This document shows positions 36,467-45,276 of a stretch of DNA of 64,000 nucleotides, piece after piece. The position numbers and the translations under genes were made by a program. Position 1 is the first letter of the stretch; every line of letters begins with the position of its first letter. Location: the NCBI GenBank assembly GCA_937901745.1, contig CALGSZ010000134.1, forward strand, positions 1 through 64,000, given 5' to 3'. Source of the stretch: an uncultured Chloroflexota bacterium (GTDB taxonomy: Bacteria > Chloroflexota > Chloroflexia > Thermomicrobiales > UBA6265). The notes beneath the pieces are model-generated. The model ran no database searches, was not told the origin of the DNA, and was given only the letters and a program-made list of their open reading frames with translations.

Positions 36467-36667
36467 CTAGACCTTTGAACCCTCGTTGCCGGCCGCCGAC
36501 TCGGTCTCGTCCCAACCGGTCGCGTCGGCCGGCATCGTTTCGCCGAAGGCGTTCCGGGCGTCTCCTTGGAAAGTCTGGCGCGGCTCAGCTTCGTTTGCCG
36601 GCGGAGTCGCGGCGGGGCGCCGCTTCCTCTTTCGGTCGCGCTCGTCTTGACGCTCGCTCCGGTCCAT
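36467..36667 (-). CDS. Small hydrophilic hypothetical protein
   Basis: A 66-codon frame begins with ATG preceded by AAGGAG at a good distance. The product is charged (MDRSERQDERDRKRKRR at the start) and has no recognised domain; it is probably disordered. It lies behind proS, beyond a strong hairpin. The ribosome site is the main support. Confidence 0.45.
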   Translation of the reverse strand: MDRSERQDERDRKRKRRPAATPPANEAEPRQTFQGDARNAFGETMPADATGWDETESAAGNEGSKV

Positions 36668-36762
36668 GGCGCGCTCCTTCTTGATCGGCGCCGGGGCGGA
36701 CTGCTGTCACCACCGCCCGCCCGGACAGACCAGCTCTGTGCAGACCGGATGCCACGAACAGA

Positions 36763-36784
36763 GGCCGGCGAGCGCTCGCCGGCC
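36763..36784 (-). terminator. Perfect palindrome downstream of proS
   Basis: A 22-nt perfect palindrome (half-site GGCCGGCGAGC) can fold as a 9-bp stem with a GCGC loop, 40 bases past the proS stop. There is no U-tract. Confidence 0.6.
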
Positions 36785-36824
36785 CCAATCCCTGTGTCGT
36801 TGGTTTGAAGCGAATTGCCCTTAG

Positions 36825-38570
36825 CTACGCCTCCAGACCGGCCGCCGCGCGGTCGGCAGCGGCGATGGCGGCGAGCTTGGCTTGGATCGCGCTGACGGCA
36901 TCCGCCAGCGGAACGAGCGTCGCTTCCGACTCCGACCGTCCCTTGAGCTCCACTTGCCCTTGCTTGAGCGTTCGTGGGGAGACCGTGACGCGCAGCGGGT
37001 TGCCGATCAGGTCGGCATCAGCGAACTTTACGCCCGCGCTCTGGTCCACCCGGTCGTCGTAAAGGACCTCGACTCCCGCGGCCTGCAGGTCGGCATAGAG
37101 GCGATCCGCCGCCTGGGCAGTCTCGTCCGTGCTCTCCTTGGCAAGCGAGACGAGCGAGACGTGGAACGGGGCAACCTCATACGGCCAGAGAATTCCACGT
37201 TCGTCGTGCCGCTGCTCGACGATAGTTGCCGCGACACGGCCGCTGCCGATGCCGTAGGAGCCCATAACGATGGGATGCTCCTTGCCCTCCGCGTCGAGGT
37301 ATCGCGCTCCGAGCGATTCGCTGTAGCGCGTCCCCAGCTTGAAGATGTTCCCGACCTCGATCGCCCGCTCGGCCCGCATCGGCTCTCCGCAATTGGGGCA
37401 CGGGAAGCCATCTTCCGCCGAAGCGATGTCCGCGACGAAATCAGCTTGGTAGTCGCGGCCGAGATTGACGTTCTTCAGGTGATAGCCGGGCTTGTTCGCG
37501 CCCGCGACGAGGTTCGGCGTGTCGCGCACGCTTTCATCGACGACGATCGTCGCTTCTTTCACACCGACCGGCGAGCCGTAGCCCGGCTCCGCGCCGATAC
37601 CGCGGATTTCCTCCGCCGTCGCCGGGATCAGCGTTCCTTCCTGGACAATCTTGCGCAGTTTCGTCTCGTTCACTTCGAGGTCGCCGCGGATGACGGCAAA
37701 GATGAAGCGGCCGGAGCCAGCGCGATAGAAGACCGCCTTGGCGGTGCGAGACTTCGGTATTCCAAGGAATTCTGCTAACGCCTCGATAGTCGGCGTGTTA
37801 GGCGTCGCGACCTCCTCGAGGGGCTGCTGCGGCTCGCTGACCGGTGGCTCCCGGCGGAACGTCGCCACTTCTTGGTTCGCCGCGTAGTTGCAGGAAGAGC
37901 AGATGAGAATGGTGTCCTCACCATTCGGCGAAAACGCCATGAACTCGTGAGACGCGGAGCCGCCCATCATCCCGACATCCGCGCCGACGACGATGAACTT
38001 GAGCCCGCAGCGCCGGAAGATCCGGTCGTAGGCTTTCCAGTGGAGCTGGTATGAGACGTCAAGTCCGGCCTCGTCGGCGTCCAGGCTGTAGGAGTCCTTC
38101 ATCGTGAACTCCCGCACCCGAATGAGTCCGCCCCGCGCGCGCGGCTCGTCGCGGAATTTGGTTTGCAGGTGATAGACGATCTGCGGGAGCTGGCGGTACG
38201 AGTTGATCTCGGTCCGGCAGAGATCGGCGACTACTTCCTCGTGGGTCATGGCCAGGACCATGTCGCGGTCGTTCCGATCCTTGAACCGCGCCATCTCCGG
38301 CCCCACGGAATAGAAGCGGCCGGATTCCTTCCAAATGTCCGCCGGATGCACGACGGGCATGAGCATCTCCTGCCCGCCGATCGCGTCCATCTCTTCGCGA
38401 ATGACCTGCTCGACCTTGCGCACCACACGCCAGCCCAGCGGCAACAAGCTGAAGATGCCGGCGCCCAACGGCCGGACCATTCCCGCTCGAACCATCAGCT
38501 GGTGACTGATCAGCTCGACATCGCCTGGCGCCTCGCGCAGTGTGCGACCGAACAGGTGTGACATTCGCAT
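36825..38570 (-). CDS. proS: Proline-tRNA ligase (bacterial type with editing domain)
   Basis: This 581-residue class II synthetase charges tRNAPro. Motif 2 (KFRDEPRARGGLIRVREFTMKD, in parts), a long INS editing domain in the middle, motif 3 (GIGSGRVAATIVEQRHD) and the anticodon-binding domain are all present. A CSSCNYAANQE element precedes the INS domain. The start is ATG 38570 with GAGGG upstream; the family N-terminus MRMSHLFGRTLRE fits. No T-box leader is seen. Confidence 0.96.
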   Translation of the reverse strand: MRMSHLFGRTLREAPGDVELISHQLMVRAGMVRPLGAGIFSLLPLGWRVVRKVEQVIREEMDAIGGQEMLMPVVHPADIWKESGRFYSVGPEMARFKDRNDRDMVLAMTHEEVVADLCRTEINSYRQLPQIVYHLQTKFRDEPRARGGLIRVREFTMKDSYSLDADEAGLDVSYQLHWKAYDRIFRRCGLKFIVVGADVGMMGGSASHEFMAFSPNGEDTILICSSCNYAANQEVATFRREPPVSEPQQPLEEVATPNTPTIEALAEFLGIPKSRTAKAVFYRAGSGRFIFAVIRGDLEVNETKLRKIVQEGTLIPATAEEIRGIGAEPGYGSPVGVKEATIVVDESVRDTPNLVAGANKPGYHLKNVNLGRDYQADFVADIASAEDGFPCPNCGEPMRAERAIEVGNIFKLGTRYSESLGARYLDAEGKEHPIVMGSYGIGSGRVAATIVEQRHDERGILWPYEVAPFHVSLVSLAKESTDETAQAADRLYADLQAAGVEVLYDDRVDQSAGVKFADADLIGNPLRVTVSPRTLKQGQVELKGRSESEATLVPLADAVSAIQAKLAAIAAADRAAAGLEA

Positions 38571-38792
38571 CGGTTGATCGCCCTCGCTCTTGTGCGGTAG
38601 TTTCCCTGCCAACTAATGCATCCAAGGCAGCATAGAGCGCCGCTCACGCGATCCGCAACTCTATTCGTCCATGCCTGCCGCGGCTCGGTCTGCCTTCACT
38701 CCAAGGTTGATGGGCGCGACGCACAAGTTCGAATTGCGCGAGACGCGTACTTGATCAGAAATCGGTACACTTCACGTTATGGAGGGAGCAAC

Positions 38793-40511
38793 GTGGAGAC
38801 GAGGCAGACTGAGACACGGGAACCAGATGTCTTGACACCGAGCGCCGTCGGTGACCTGACCGGCGACCACGCGGCCGAGCGCACGTCACAGGTCGAAGCC
38901 ACTTCCAGCTCCACTGGGGAGGAGCGAGTGCAAGGGCCGGACAGCCAAGCCGCTCCCACGTCGTCTACGCCGACTCCATCGGGCGTCGAGGCAGCACAGG
39001 AAATGAATGGGCAGGCAGAACTTGCGTCGCCGGCATCCGAAGCGGAGGTCGCCGATCGCCCCGCTGAGACGCCGGCGGCTGATGGGCACGTGGCGGAGGC
39101 GACCGCTTCGGCGGCAACCGCGGCAGTTACCGCCGAAGCGCCGGCCACGGGTGCGTCCACAGGTCCGGCGCTGACCGTTGCCAAGTTGGTTGAGCGCGCG
39201 GAGGCGCTCGCCAAGGATATCGAAGAGGCCGCGAACAAGGTCTATTTCCTCGGCCGGGTTCGCCGGCTGTTAGCCGACGCGGAAAAGCACAGTCAAGAGG
39301 GTGTCGCTGCCGTCGTCGAGCGACTCAAGGCGTTGGAGCAGGCCATCCTCGAGCAGGTCGAGCAGCGGAAGCACGCAAAGGAAGCGCTCGTCGCCCGCGC
39401 CGAGGAGCTGAGCAACTCCACGACCTGGAAGGCGACGGGCGAGGCCTTCCGAGCCTTGCTTGACGAGTGGAAGGCGATCGGACCGACGGGACGCGAGCTA
39501 GACGACCAGCTCTGGAGCCGGTTCCAGGCAGCGCGAGACGCCTTCAACGAGCGGCGCGCCGCCTACTTCGCGGAGCGACAGCAGCAGTGGGCAGCGAATC
39601 GGGTTCGTAAAGAGGAGCTCGTCGCTCGCGCCGAGGCGCTCGCCGATTCGACGGATTGGCGCGCCACCTCCGAGGCGATGCGCGCTCTGCAAGCCGAATG
39701 GAAGACGGTCGGCTCAGCGGGACGTGAGGCGGACGAGGAGCTGTGGAGCCGGTTCCGCGGCGCGCAGGATCGATTCTTCGACAACCGGGCCGCCGCGTAC
39801 GAGGCCAACCGGCAGCGCAAGGAGGAGCTCTGCGTCCGCGCGGAAGAGCTCGCGGACTCGACCGAGTGGCGCGAGACGGCGGAGACGATGAAGGCGCTCC
39901 AAGCAGAGTGGAAGACCATCGGTCCCTGCGGCAAGGAGGCTGACGAGGAGCTCTGGCAGCGGTTCCGAGCAGCCACGCAACACTTCTTCACTCGCCGAGC
40001 GGCTGCCTACGAGGAGCGCCAGCGCGAGGAGCAAGAGAACCTGCGGCGCAAGGAGGAGCTTTGCGCGGCAGCGGAAGCTCTGACTTATGCCGCCGACCCG
40101 GTCGCCGCCACGGAAGAGGCGAAGGCGCTGCAGGCGGAATGGAAGACGATCGGGCCGATCCGGCGCGACCGGGCAGAGGCGCTATGGGCACGCTTCCGCA
40201 AGGCTTGCGACACGATCTTCGAGAACGCGGCCGCCGAGCGAGCACGGCGCCGCTCGGAATGGGAGACGAAACTCCAGGACGCGCTCATGCGCAAGCGCGA
40301 GCAGGTCTACCGGCTCAAGGAATCGATCACGCTCGATGAGAGCGCGATTGCCCGGTGGGAGACGGCGCTTTCTAACCCGCGGCCAACGGAATCTCCTGAC
40401 GTGCTTCGCGCCAAGATCGCCGACGTCAGCCAGCGCATCAAGGAGAAGCGGCAGCGCGTCGAGGAACTGGAGGCCTCGATCCGCGACATCCAGTCCAAGC
40501 TGACGCGCTAA
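38793..40511 (+). CDS. DUF349 tandem-repeat protein
   Basis: This 572-residue protein has an N-terminal section of about 130 residues rich in Ala, Glu, Thr and Ser and probably disordered. A helical region follows, then at least four DUF349 repeats of about 75-85 residues (roughly 205-500). Each carries the pattern ALQAEWKTIGP followed by DEELWxRFR. A C-terminal coiled coil (EKRQRVEELEASI) ends it. The start is GTG 38793 with GGAGGGAG before it. Function is unknown; helical ribosome- or nucleic-acid-associated roles have been suggested for relatives. Confidence 0.88.
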   Translation: METRQTETREPDVLTPSAVGDLTGDHAAERTSQVEATSSSTGEERVQGPDSQAAPTSSTPTPSGVEAAQEMNGQAELASPASEAEVADRPAETPAADGHVAEATASAATAAVTAEAPATGASTGPALTVAKLVERAEALAKDIEEAANKVYFLGRVRRLLADAEKHSQEGVAAVVERLKALEQAILEQVEQRKHAKEALVARAEELSNSTTWKATGEAFRALLDEWKAIGPTGRELDDQLWSRFQAARDAFNERRAAYFAERQQQWAANRVRKEELVARAEALADSTDWRATSEAMRALQAEWKTVGSAGREADEELWSRFRGAQDRFFDNRAAAYEANRQRKEELCVRAEELADSTEWRETAETMKALQAEWKTIGPCGKEADEELWQRFRAATQHFFTRRAAAYEERQREEQENLRRKEELCAAAEALTYAADPVAATEEAKALQAEWKTIGPIRRDRAEALWARFRKACDTIFENAAAERARRRSEWETKLQDALMRKREQVYRLKESITLDESAIARWETALSNPRPTESPDVLRAKIADVSQRIKEKRQRVEELEASIRDIQSKLTR

Positions 40512-40529
40512 TCACGTTGCTCACAATCA

Positions 40530-40560
40530 ACGCTCCCCGTCTTCGCCTGACGGGGAGCGT
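40530..40560 (+). terminator. Rho-independent terminator of the DUF349 gene
   Basis: A perfect 12-bp stem (40530-40541 with 40549-40560) has a 7-nt loop and is followed by CCATTTTT. It is the only hairpin in the window with a classical U-tract. Confidence 0.85.
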
Positions 40561-40608
40561 CCATTTTTCCCGCTAATTGTGTCGGTGTGAAATCCCGAAG
40601 CGCCGGCG

Positions 40609-41757
40609 CTACTCCGCGCGGCATGCCCTATCCAGCGCTTGCGAGAGATCCCACCAGAGATCTTCCACGTCTTCAAGCCCGACGGAGAGCCGAAGCAGCG
40701 CCGGGTCCGCGACTTCTCCCGCCCAGCGGGCGCGCCGCTCGATCAGCGACTCGACGCCGCCGAGACTCGTCGCCGGCACCCAAACCTCCAAGGATTCCAC
40801 CACGCGCTCCGCGGCAGCGGCGCCACCCCGGACAACGATCGAGAGGATGCCGCCAAACCCGCCGTCCATTTGGCGCTTCGCCGTCTCGTGACCCGGATCG
40901 TCTGGCAAGCCAGGGTAATAGACTCGCATCACGGCTGGATGCTTGCGCAGACGCTGCGCGAGCTCGAGCGCAGAGGCGGATTGGTGCTTGATCCGCAGCG
41001 GCAGCGTTTGCAGTCCCCGGCGCGCGAGCCAGCAGGAGAATCCATCTGGCTGCGTACCGGCGCCGTTCCGGCGCTCTCGCAACCGCTTCGCGAGCTCGGG
41101 ATCGGCGCAGACCGCCGCGCCGAGGATGAGATCGCTGTGTCCGCCGATGTACTTCGTCACGCTGTGCATGACCGCGACAGCGCCAAACTCGAGCGGCCGC
41201 TGCAGCATTGGCGTCGCAAAGGTGTTGTCACAGACCCAAGGCACCCCCTTCCGCTCCGCCAGCTTGCCAATAGCGGCGAGATCGCAGACCGCAAGGTGTG
41301 GATTCGTAGGCGTCTCCGTCCAAAGGAACGTGGCCCCATCCAGAGCACGCTCGACCGCTTCCAGGTCTTGCTGGTCCACGAGGCGCACTTCGACTCCACG
41401 CGGAGGCAGCATGTTCAGCGCCCGGACGCGGATGCCGAAGTAGGAATCCTGCGCCATGACCAGCGCGGTACCTGGCTGGACCTCCTCAAACAGTGCGGAC
41501 GCGGCCGCGATCCCGGCATTGAACAGGACCGCATCGCGCCCGCCCTCCAATTCCGCCATGACCCGCTCGAGCGGAGCGTACGCCGGGCTGTCGGAGCGTG
41601 CGTAGAAATACTCGCCAGGACCGGGATCGCCAGTCAGAACGAAGGTCGAGGCGAGCAAGATGGGCGGGGCGACTCCATCGCCCGGCCGAAGATCCACGCC
41701 CCCTTTCACCGCCAGCGTGGACCGGCTGAATTGCGGTTGGTCCGTCCGTTGGGTCAT
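40609..41757 (-). CDS. Cys/Met metabolism PLP-dependent enzyme (cystathionine gamma-synthase/lyase family)
   Basis: This 382-residue fold-type I enzyme has the PLP lysine in HSVTKYIGGHSD and substrate and cofactor contacts YARSDSPAYAPLE and CDNTFATP. The family includes cystathionine gamma-synthase, gamma-lyase, beta-lyase and methionine gamma-lyase, which cannot be separated by eye. No sulfur-assimilation genes are adjacent. It converges with the DUF349 gene across the terminator. Confidence 0.92.
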   Translation of the reverse strand: MTQRTDQPQFSRSTLAVKGGVDLRPGDGVAPPILLASTFVLTGDPGPGEYFYARSDSPAYAPLERVMAELEGGRDAVLFNAGIAAASALFEEVQPGTALVMAQDSYFGIRVRALNMLPPRGVEVRLVDQQDLEAVERALDGATFLWTETPTNPHLAVCDLAAIGKLAERKGVPWVCDNTFATPMLQRPLEFGAVAVMHSVTKYIGGHSDLILGAAVCADPELAKRLRERRNGAGTQPDGFSCWLARRGLQTLPLRIKHQSASALELAQRLRKHPAVMRVYYPGLPDDPGHETAKRQMDGGFGGILSIVVRGGAAAAERVVESLEVWVPATSLGGVESLIERRARWAGEVADPALLRLSVGLEDVEDLWWDLSQALDRACRAE

Positions 41758-41947
41758 GCGGATTCCCTTTGTCGTAGCTGCAGATTGACGGTATCGAGCG
41801 AGGCGAGGGCTCAGTAGCGCGTCATTGGCCGGCTCCTAATGCGCCTTCGCCCAGAAACAGCGACAGCCGAGGCGTTGGCCCCGGCTGCGCGGCTCGTCAG
41901 TATTTTATGGGTTCTGAACTCGTGGCCTCCACTCGGCCGATCTCAGG

Positions 41948-43054
41948 CTAGAGCGCGACCTCCGTCTGCGGATCGAAGAAGTGCAGCTTGTCGAGCGGAG
42001 TCGCGACCTCGATCCGCTGGCCGCGCTGGAGCCGGAGATCGGGATCCATGCGAGCGGTCAGCGTCATGTTGTTGTCCGTCGTCAGGTAGACGAAGATCTC
42101 GTTGCCGAGGAGCTCAATCACGTCGACGGTCACCGACACGATCGAGTCCTGCGGCACCTGACCGTTGATGCGCGACCGCTCGATCAAGTGCTCCGGCCGC
42201 ACGCCAAGGGTGACGGTCTGGCCGATGTACTTGCTCAGGTTCGGCGCCTTCGAATCCGGCACCCGCACGCGGAAGTTCGAATTGACAGCGTAGAGCGCGC
42301 CATTCGCCTGCTGAATCGTCACATCGAGGAAGTTCATCGCCGGCGAGCCGATGAACCCGGCAACGAACTTGTTGGCTGGCCGGTCATAGAGGTTTTGCGG
42401 CGTGTCCAGCTGCTGAAGCACGCCCAGGCTCATGACCGCGATCCGGTCACCCATCGTCATCGCCTCGACCTGGTCGTGGGTGACGTAGATCGTGGTCGTC
42501 TGCACGCGCTCATGCAGCTTGATCAGCTCGGCGCGCGTCTGAACGCGCAGCTTGGCGTCGAGGTTCGAGAGCGGCTCGTCCATCAAGAAGACGTCCGCCT
42601 GCCGGACGATGGCGCGGCCGAGCGCGACGCGCTGCCGCTGACCGCCGGAGAGCGCCTTCGGCTTCCGGTCGAGGAACTGCTCGATGTCGAGAATGCGAGC
42701 GGCCTCGCGGACGCGGCGATCTCGCTCCTGCTTGGGTACCTTCCGCAGCTTGAGGGGATACGCGAGATTGTCATAGACCGTCATGTGCGGGTAGAGCGCG
42801 TAGCTCTGGAACACCATCGCGACATTCCGGTCCTTCGGCGGAAGGTCGTTGACGACGCGATCACCAATGATGATCCGGCCCTCGGTGATCTCCTCCAGGC
42901 CCGCGACCATCCGCATCGCCGTCGACTTGCCACATCCGGACGGGCCGACGAGCACTAGGAACTCGCGGTCGTGAACCTCCATCGTCAGGTTCTTGACCGC
43001 CTCGACGCCACCCGCATACCGTTTCGTGACTCCGTCGAAGATCACCCGTGCCAC
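41948..43054 (-). CDS. Sugar ABC transporter ATP-binding protein (MsmK/UgpC/MalK type)
   Basis: This 368-residue ATPase has Walker A GPSGCGKST, Q-loop, signature LSGGQRQRVALGRA, Walker B VFLMDEPLSNLDAK and H-loop THDQVEAM. C-terminal TOBE/OB regulatory domains follow, as in CUT1 importers. The frame extends to 43177, but GTG 43054 with AAGGGAG upstream gives the correct N-terminus (VARVIFDGVTKRY). It is the likely motor for the permeases at 33569-35395, which lack their own ATPase, and may serve several importers. Confidence 0.94.
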   Translation of the reverse strand: MARVIFDGVTKRYAGGVEAVKNLTMEVHDREFLVLVGPSGCGKSTAMRMVAGLEEITEGRIIIGDRVVNDLPPKDRNVAMVFQSYALYPHMTVYDNLAYPLKLRKVPKQERDRRVREAARILDIEQFLDRKPKALSGGQRQRVALGRAIVRQADVFLMDEPLSNLDAKLRVQTRAELIKLHERVQTTTIYVTHDQVEAMTMGDRIAVMSLGVLQQLDTPQNLYDRPANKFVAGFIGSPAMNFLDVTIQQANGALYAVNSNFRVRVPDSKAPNLSKYIGQTVTLGVRPEHLIERSRINGQVPQDSIVSVTVDVIELLGNEIFVYLTTDNNMTLTARMDPDLRLQRGQRIEVATPLDKLHFFDPQTEVAL

Positions 43055-43412
43055 GGCGAGTCTCCCTTCTGATACGACTACAGGGCGGCTGCGATAGCGA
43101 CCGCCCGGAGACGCCCTTCCGTTTCCGAACCCTCTCCTGGGCTCTGAAAGCGCGCTGCGGCGCCTTACAACGTGCAAAAGGAGTTTTCGTTCCTTTCGTA
43201 CGAATTGTCAAGGGCATGCGCACCGCATTGTTTGCACATGCCAAATTCACCAACTACAGACGTCGGTCGCGCGATATTTTCAATGATCGTTACCAGCTTG
43301 GCAAATCCCCGTTGCGCGTCAATCGCATCTCCTGCCGAGCGGGTGCAAAAGGGCGATAAGATATGCCAGCCGCGCAGGCGCGGGAGAGTCGAGGCAGGAG
43401 GTAGAGAAATCG
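43055..43412. other. Divergent control region between ABC ATPase and PfkB kinase genes
   Basis: This 358-base region has no gene. It holds a minus-strand -35 (TTGACA, 43206-43211) and the 10-nt palindrome TTCGTACGAA (43195-43204). AGGAGG lies just before the kinase ATG. Confidence 0.45.
43183..43211 (-). promoter_or_regulatory. Promoter with embedded palindrome upstream of the ABC ATPase gene
   Basis: A consensus -35 TTGACA (43206-43211) is followed by a poor -10 (GAAAAC at 17 bp). The perfect palindrome TTCGTACGAA lies in the spacer, where a repressor or a spacer-distorting activator could act. Confidence 0.4.
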
Positions 43413-44435
43413 ATGAGCGGGGGAGATCGCGCCAATACCGACCGTGTTATCACGTTTGGCGAGGGGATGATCCGTTTCACGCCGCCCCATCATGAGCGGC
43501 TGGAACGCACGACGAGCCTCAACCTGAGCCCCGGCGGCGCAGAGCTCAACACGGCGGTGACGCTTGCCTGCCTCGGCGTCAGAGCCGCCTGGGTCTCCCG
43601 CTTGCCAGATACGCCGCTTGGCCGCTACTTGACGCGCCAGGCGAGCTTTCACGGCGTGGATGTCTCGCTCGTGCAGTGGGTGTCCGAGCGGGAGGGACGC
43701 ACCGGACTGTACTTCCTCGAAGAGGGCACCGATCCTCGCCCCTCGGCGGTCACGTACGACCGGGCGGGCACGGCCATCGCGCGGATCGAGCCGGGCGCGT
43801 TCGACTGGCCCACGATCTTTCAAGGCGCGACCGCTTTCCACATCTCGGGGATCACACCGGCATTGAGCGCGGGCTGCCGCGCGGAAACCGTCGCCGCCAT
43901 CCGCGCCGCGAACGCTGCCGGCGTGCCGGTCTTCTTCGACCTCAACTACCGGTCCAAGTTGTGGAGCTTGGAGGAAGCGAAGGCCTGCTTCGCCGAGGTC
44001 GTTCCGATGGCCGACGTGCTGTTCGCGGCCCGAGATAGCCTGCGCACCTTCTTCGGCCTGGAAGGGAACGACGAGGAGATGATGCGAGCGGCGCGCCGCC
44101 AGCTCGGCATCTCGGTCTGCGTGCTGACAGAGAAGGACGCGGATACGAGCCGATCTCTGCGACTGCGCGCGCACGCGCTCGGCCCGAGCGAGCAAGTTGC
44201 GACGACCGAGTGGCGCTCCATCGAGGTTGTCGATCGGCTCGGCGGAGGCGACGCCTTCGCAGGCGGCTTCATCGCCGCCTACTTGGAGAATCCGGAAAAT
44301 CTCAACTGGGCCGTCAATCTTGGACTCGCGGCGAGCGCCTTGAAGCACACGATGCCCGGCGATTTCCTCTGCGCGACGCGCGCTGAGATCGAGTTCGCGG
44401 CAAGAACCGACGCGGTCGCCGTTCTCCAGCGCTAG
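43413..44435 (+). CDS. PfkB family carbohydrate kinase (2-keto-3-deoxygluconate kinase-like)
   Basis: This 340-residue ribokinase-fold enzyme has an N-terminal substrate site (FGEGMIRFTPP, then GGAELNTAVTLA) and a C-terminal anion hole with the catalytic aspartate in DRLGGGDAFAGGF. GGGD replaces the usual GAGD, as in many KDG kinases. AGGAGG precedes the ATG. Divergence from the ABC ATPase gene suggests shared control with sugar uptake. Substrate could be KDG, a ketohexose or another sugar acid. Confidence 0.9.
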   Translation: MSGGDRANTDRVITFGEGMIRFTPPHHERLERTTSLNLSPGGAELNTAVTLACLGVRAAWVSRLPDTPLGRYLTRQASFHGVDVSLVQWVSEREGRTGLYFLEEGTDPRPSAVTYDRAGTAIARIEPGAFDWPTIFQGATAFHISGITPALSAGCRAETVAAIRAANAAGVPVFFDLNYRSKLWSLEEAKACFAEVVPMADVLFAARDSLRTFFGLEGNDEEMMRAARRQLGISVCVLTEKDADTSRSLRLRAHALGPSEQVATTEWRSIEVVDRLGGGDAFAGGFIAAYLENPENLNWAVNLGLAASALKHTMPGDFLCATRAEIEFAARTDAVAVLQR

Positions 44436-44491
44436 CTTTCCCAGCGGTCAATGCGGCCGCGCGCTCGGTGGCAGATAGATGCATACCGATG

Positions 44492-44497
44492 TATGAT
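44492..44497 (+). promoter_or_regulatory. -10 element for the 44567 gene
   Basis: TATGAT lies 70 bases before the preferred ATG; the -35 is weak. Confidence 0.3.
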
Positions 44498-44566
44498 CCT
44501 GGTCCGGACCACGCTCCGGGTTTCATTCGTCTCGGTTCGCAGCCAGGCACGGATCGGAGGTCGGCA

Positions 44567-44929
44567 ATGGACGGGATCCACGAGACTTCGCCAACCCGAT
44601 TCACTCCACCGGCGCAGCAACCCACACCGGAGGACGAGAGCGGACCGGCGGTGCAGCCAACGAGCCAGCAGACGGTGCCCGCCACGAACCAGACTATCGG
44701 CGCCACGTCCGAGCGCCCAATGGGTGAGTCCAGCAAAGCGGGAAAGGCTGACGCCGCGCGAGAGTGGGCCCGCAGAATGAAGCCGTTCGCGATGGCCGCG
44801 GAGTCGTTTACGGCGCGCGTCGTCGATCTCTCGGCTCGCGGGCTGACCCGGCTCAGCGAGACGCTCAATGAGCGACAGCAACGGCGCAAAGTCGAGAGCT
44901 CAGGCGAGGACCGCCCACTCGACTCGTGA
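44567..44929 (+). CDS. Hypothetical protein with a C-terminal helix
   Basis: This 120-residue protein has a Pro/Thr/Gln-rich, probably disordered first half and a helical, basic second half (AAREWARRMKPFAMAAES then LTRLSETLNERQQRR). No known domain was recognised. The ATG at 44567 with GGAGG six bases upstream is preferred over the longer frame from 44468. It has no functional link to neighbours. Confidence 0.6.
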   Translation: MDGIHETSPTRFTPPAQQPTPEDESGPAVQPTSQQTVPATNQTIGATSERPMGESSKAGKADAAREWARRMKPFAMAAESFTARVVDLSARGLTRLSETLNERQQRRKVESSGEDRPLDS

Positions 44930-45103
44930 TTCCCCGCGGTAGGTCTGCTGGGACACCGATCGCTGCACCCCATCGTCGAGTCTTCGGCGCGCAATTGAAC
45001 GAGACAAGTGAGCCGGTTCTGAGGCGAATTCAGCGTGCGCCGAGACCGCTCGCGCTGGCTGAGTTTTGCCCAGAACTTCAAGAAAACGGCTAAGCACTGC
45101 TGC

Positions 45104-45133
45104 TTGACGCTGCCTTTGGCAGGCCCGTATCAT
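45104..45133 (+). promoter_or_regulatory. Promoter of the RNase Y gene
   Basis: TTGACG (45104-45109), an 18-bp spacer and TATCAT (45128-45133) are seen. An inverted repeat flanks the -10. The start would be near 45140. Confidence 0.55.
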
Positions 45134-45239
45134 GCCTGCGGGGAGGATCAACGCGGGAGGATTTGGGGCCTGCCGGCGTAAATCGGCGTGCCGGTGACTC
45201 TTTAGGATCCATCCGCGATTCACCTTAACAATTGAGCGA

Positions 45240-45255
45240 TCCCCCTCCGGGGGGA
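45240..45255 (+). promoter_or_regulatory. Hairpin next to the RNase Y ribosome site
   Basis: TCCCCC and GGGGGA pair across a 4-nt loop, ending 8 bases before the GAGGAG ribosome site. It could tune translation or be chance GC-rich sequence. Confidence 0.35.
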
Positions 45256-45276
45256 CCAGTACGAGGAGCAGTGTTC

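Larger units (their letters stand above)
44930..45276. other. Upstream region of RNase Y
   Basis: No gene is seen. It has a promoter at 45104-45133, an interrupted repeat (GGCAGG...GCCTGC, 45118-45138) over its -10, and a leader of about 135 nt ending in a GC hairpin next to the ribosome site. Confidence 0.5.

Noticed and set aside
38571..38792. T-box leader for proS
   Set aside because: The T-box core motif is absent on the minus strand upstream of proS.
39400..40100. CRISPR or satellite repeat
   Set aside because: The DNA repetition comes from imperfect, in-frame protein repeats (DUF349) without spacers.
40639..41817. 392-codon frame opposite the Cys/Met enzyme gene
   Set aside because: It is a mirror frame of a clearly conserved enzyme; composition is Arg/Ala-rich and no motif is seen.
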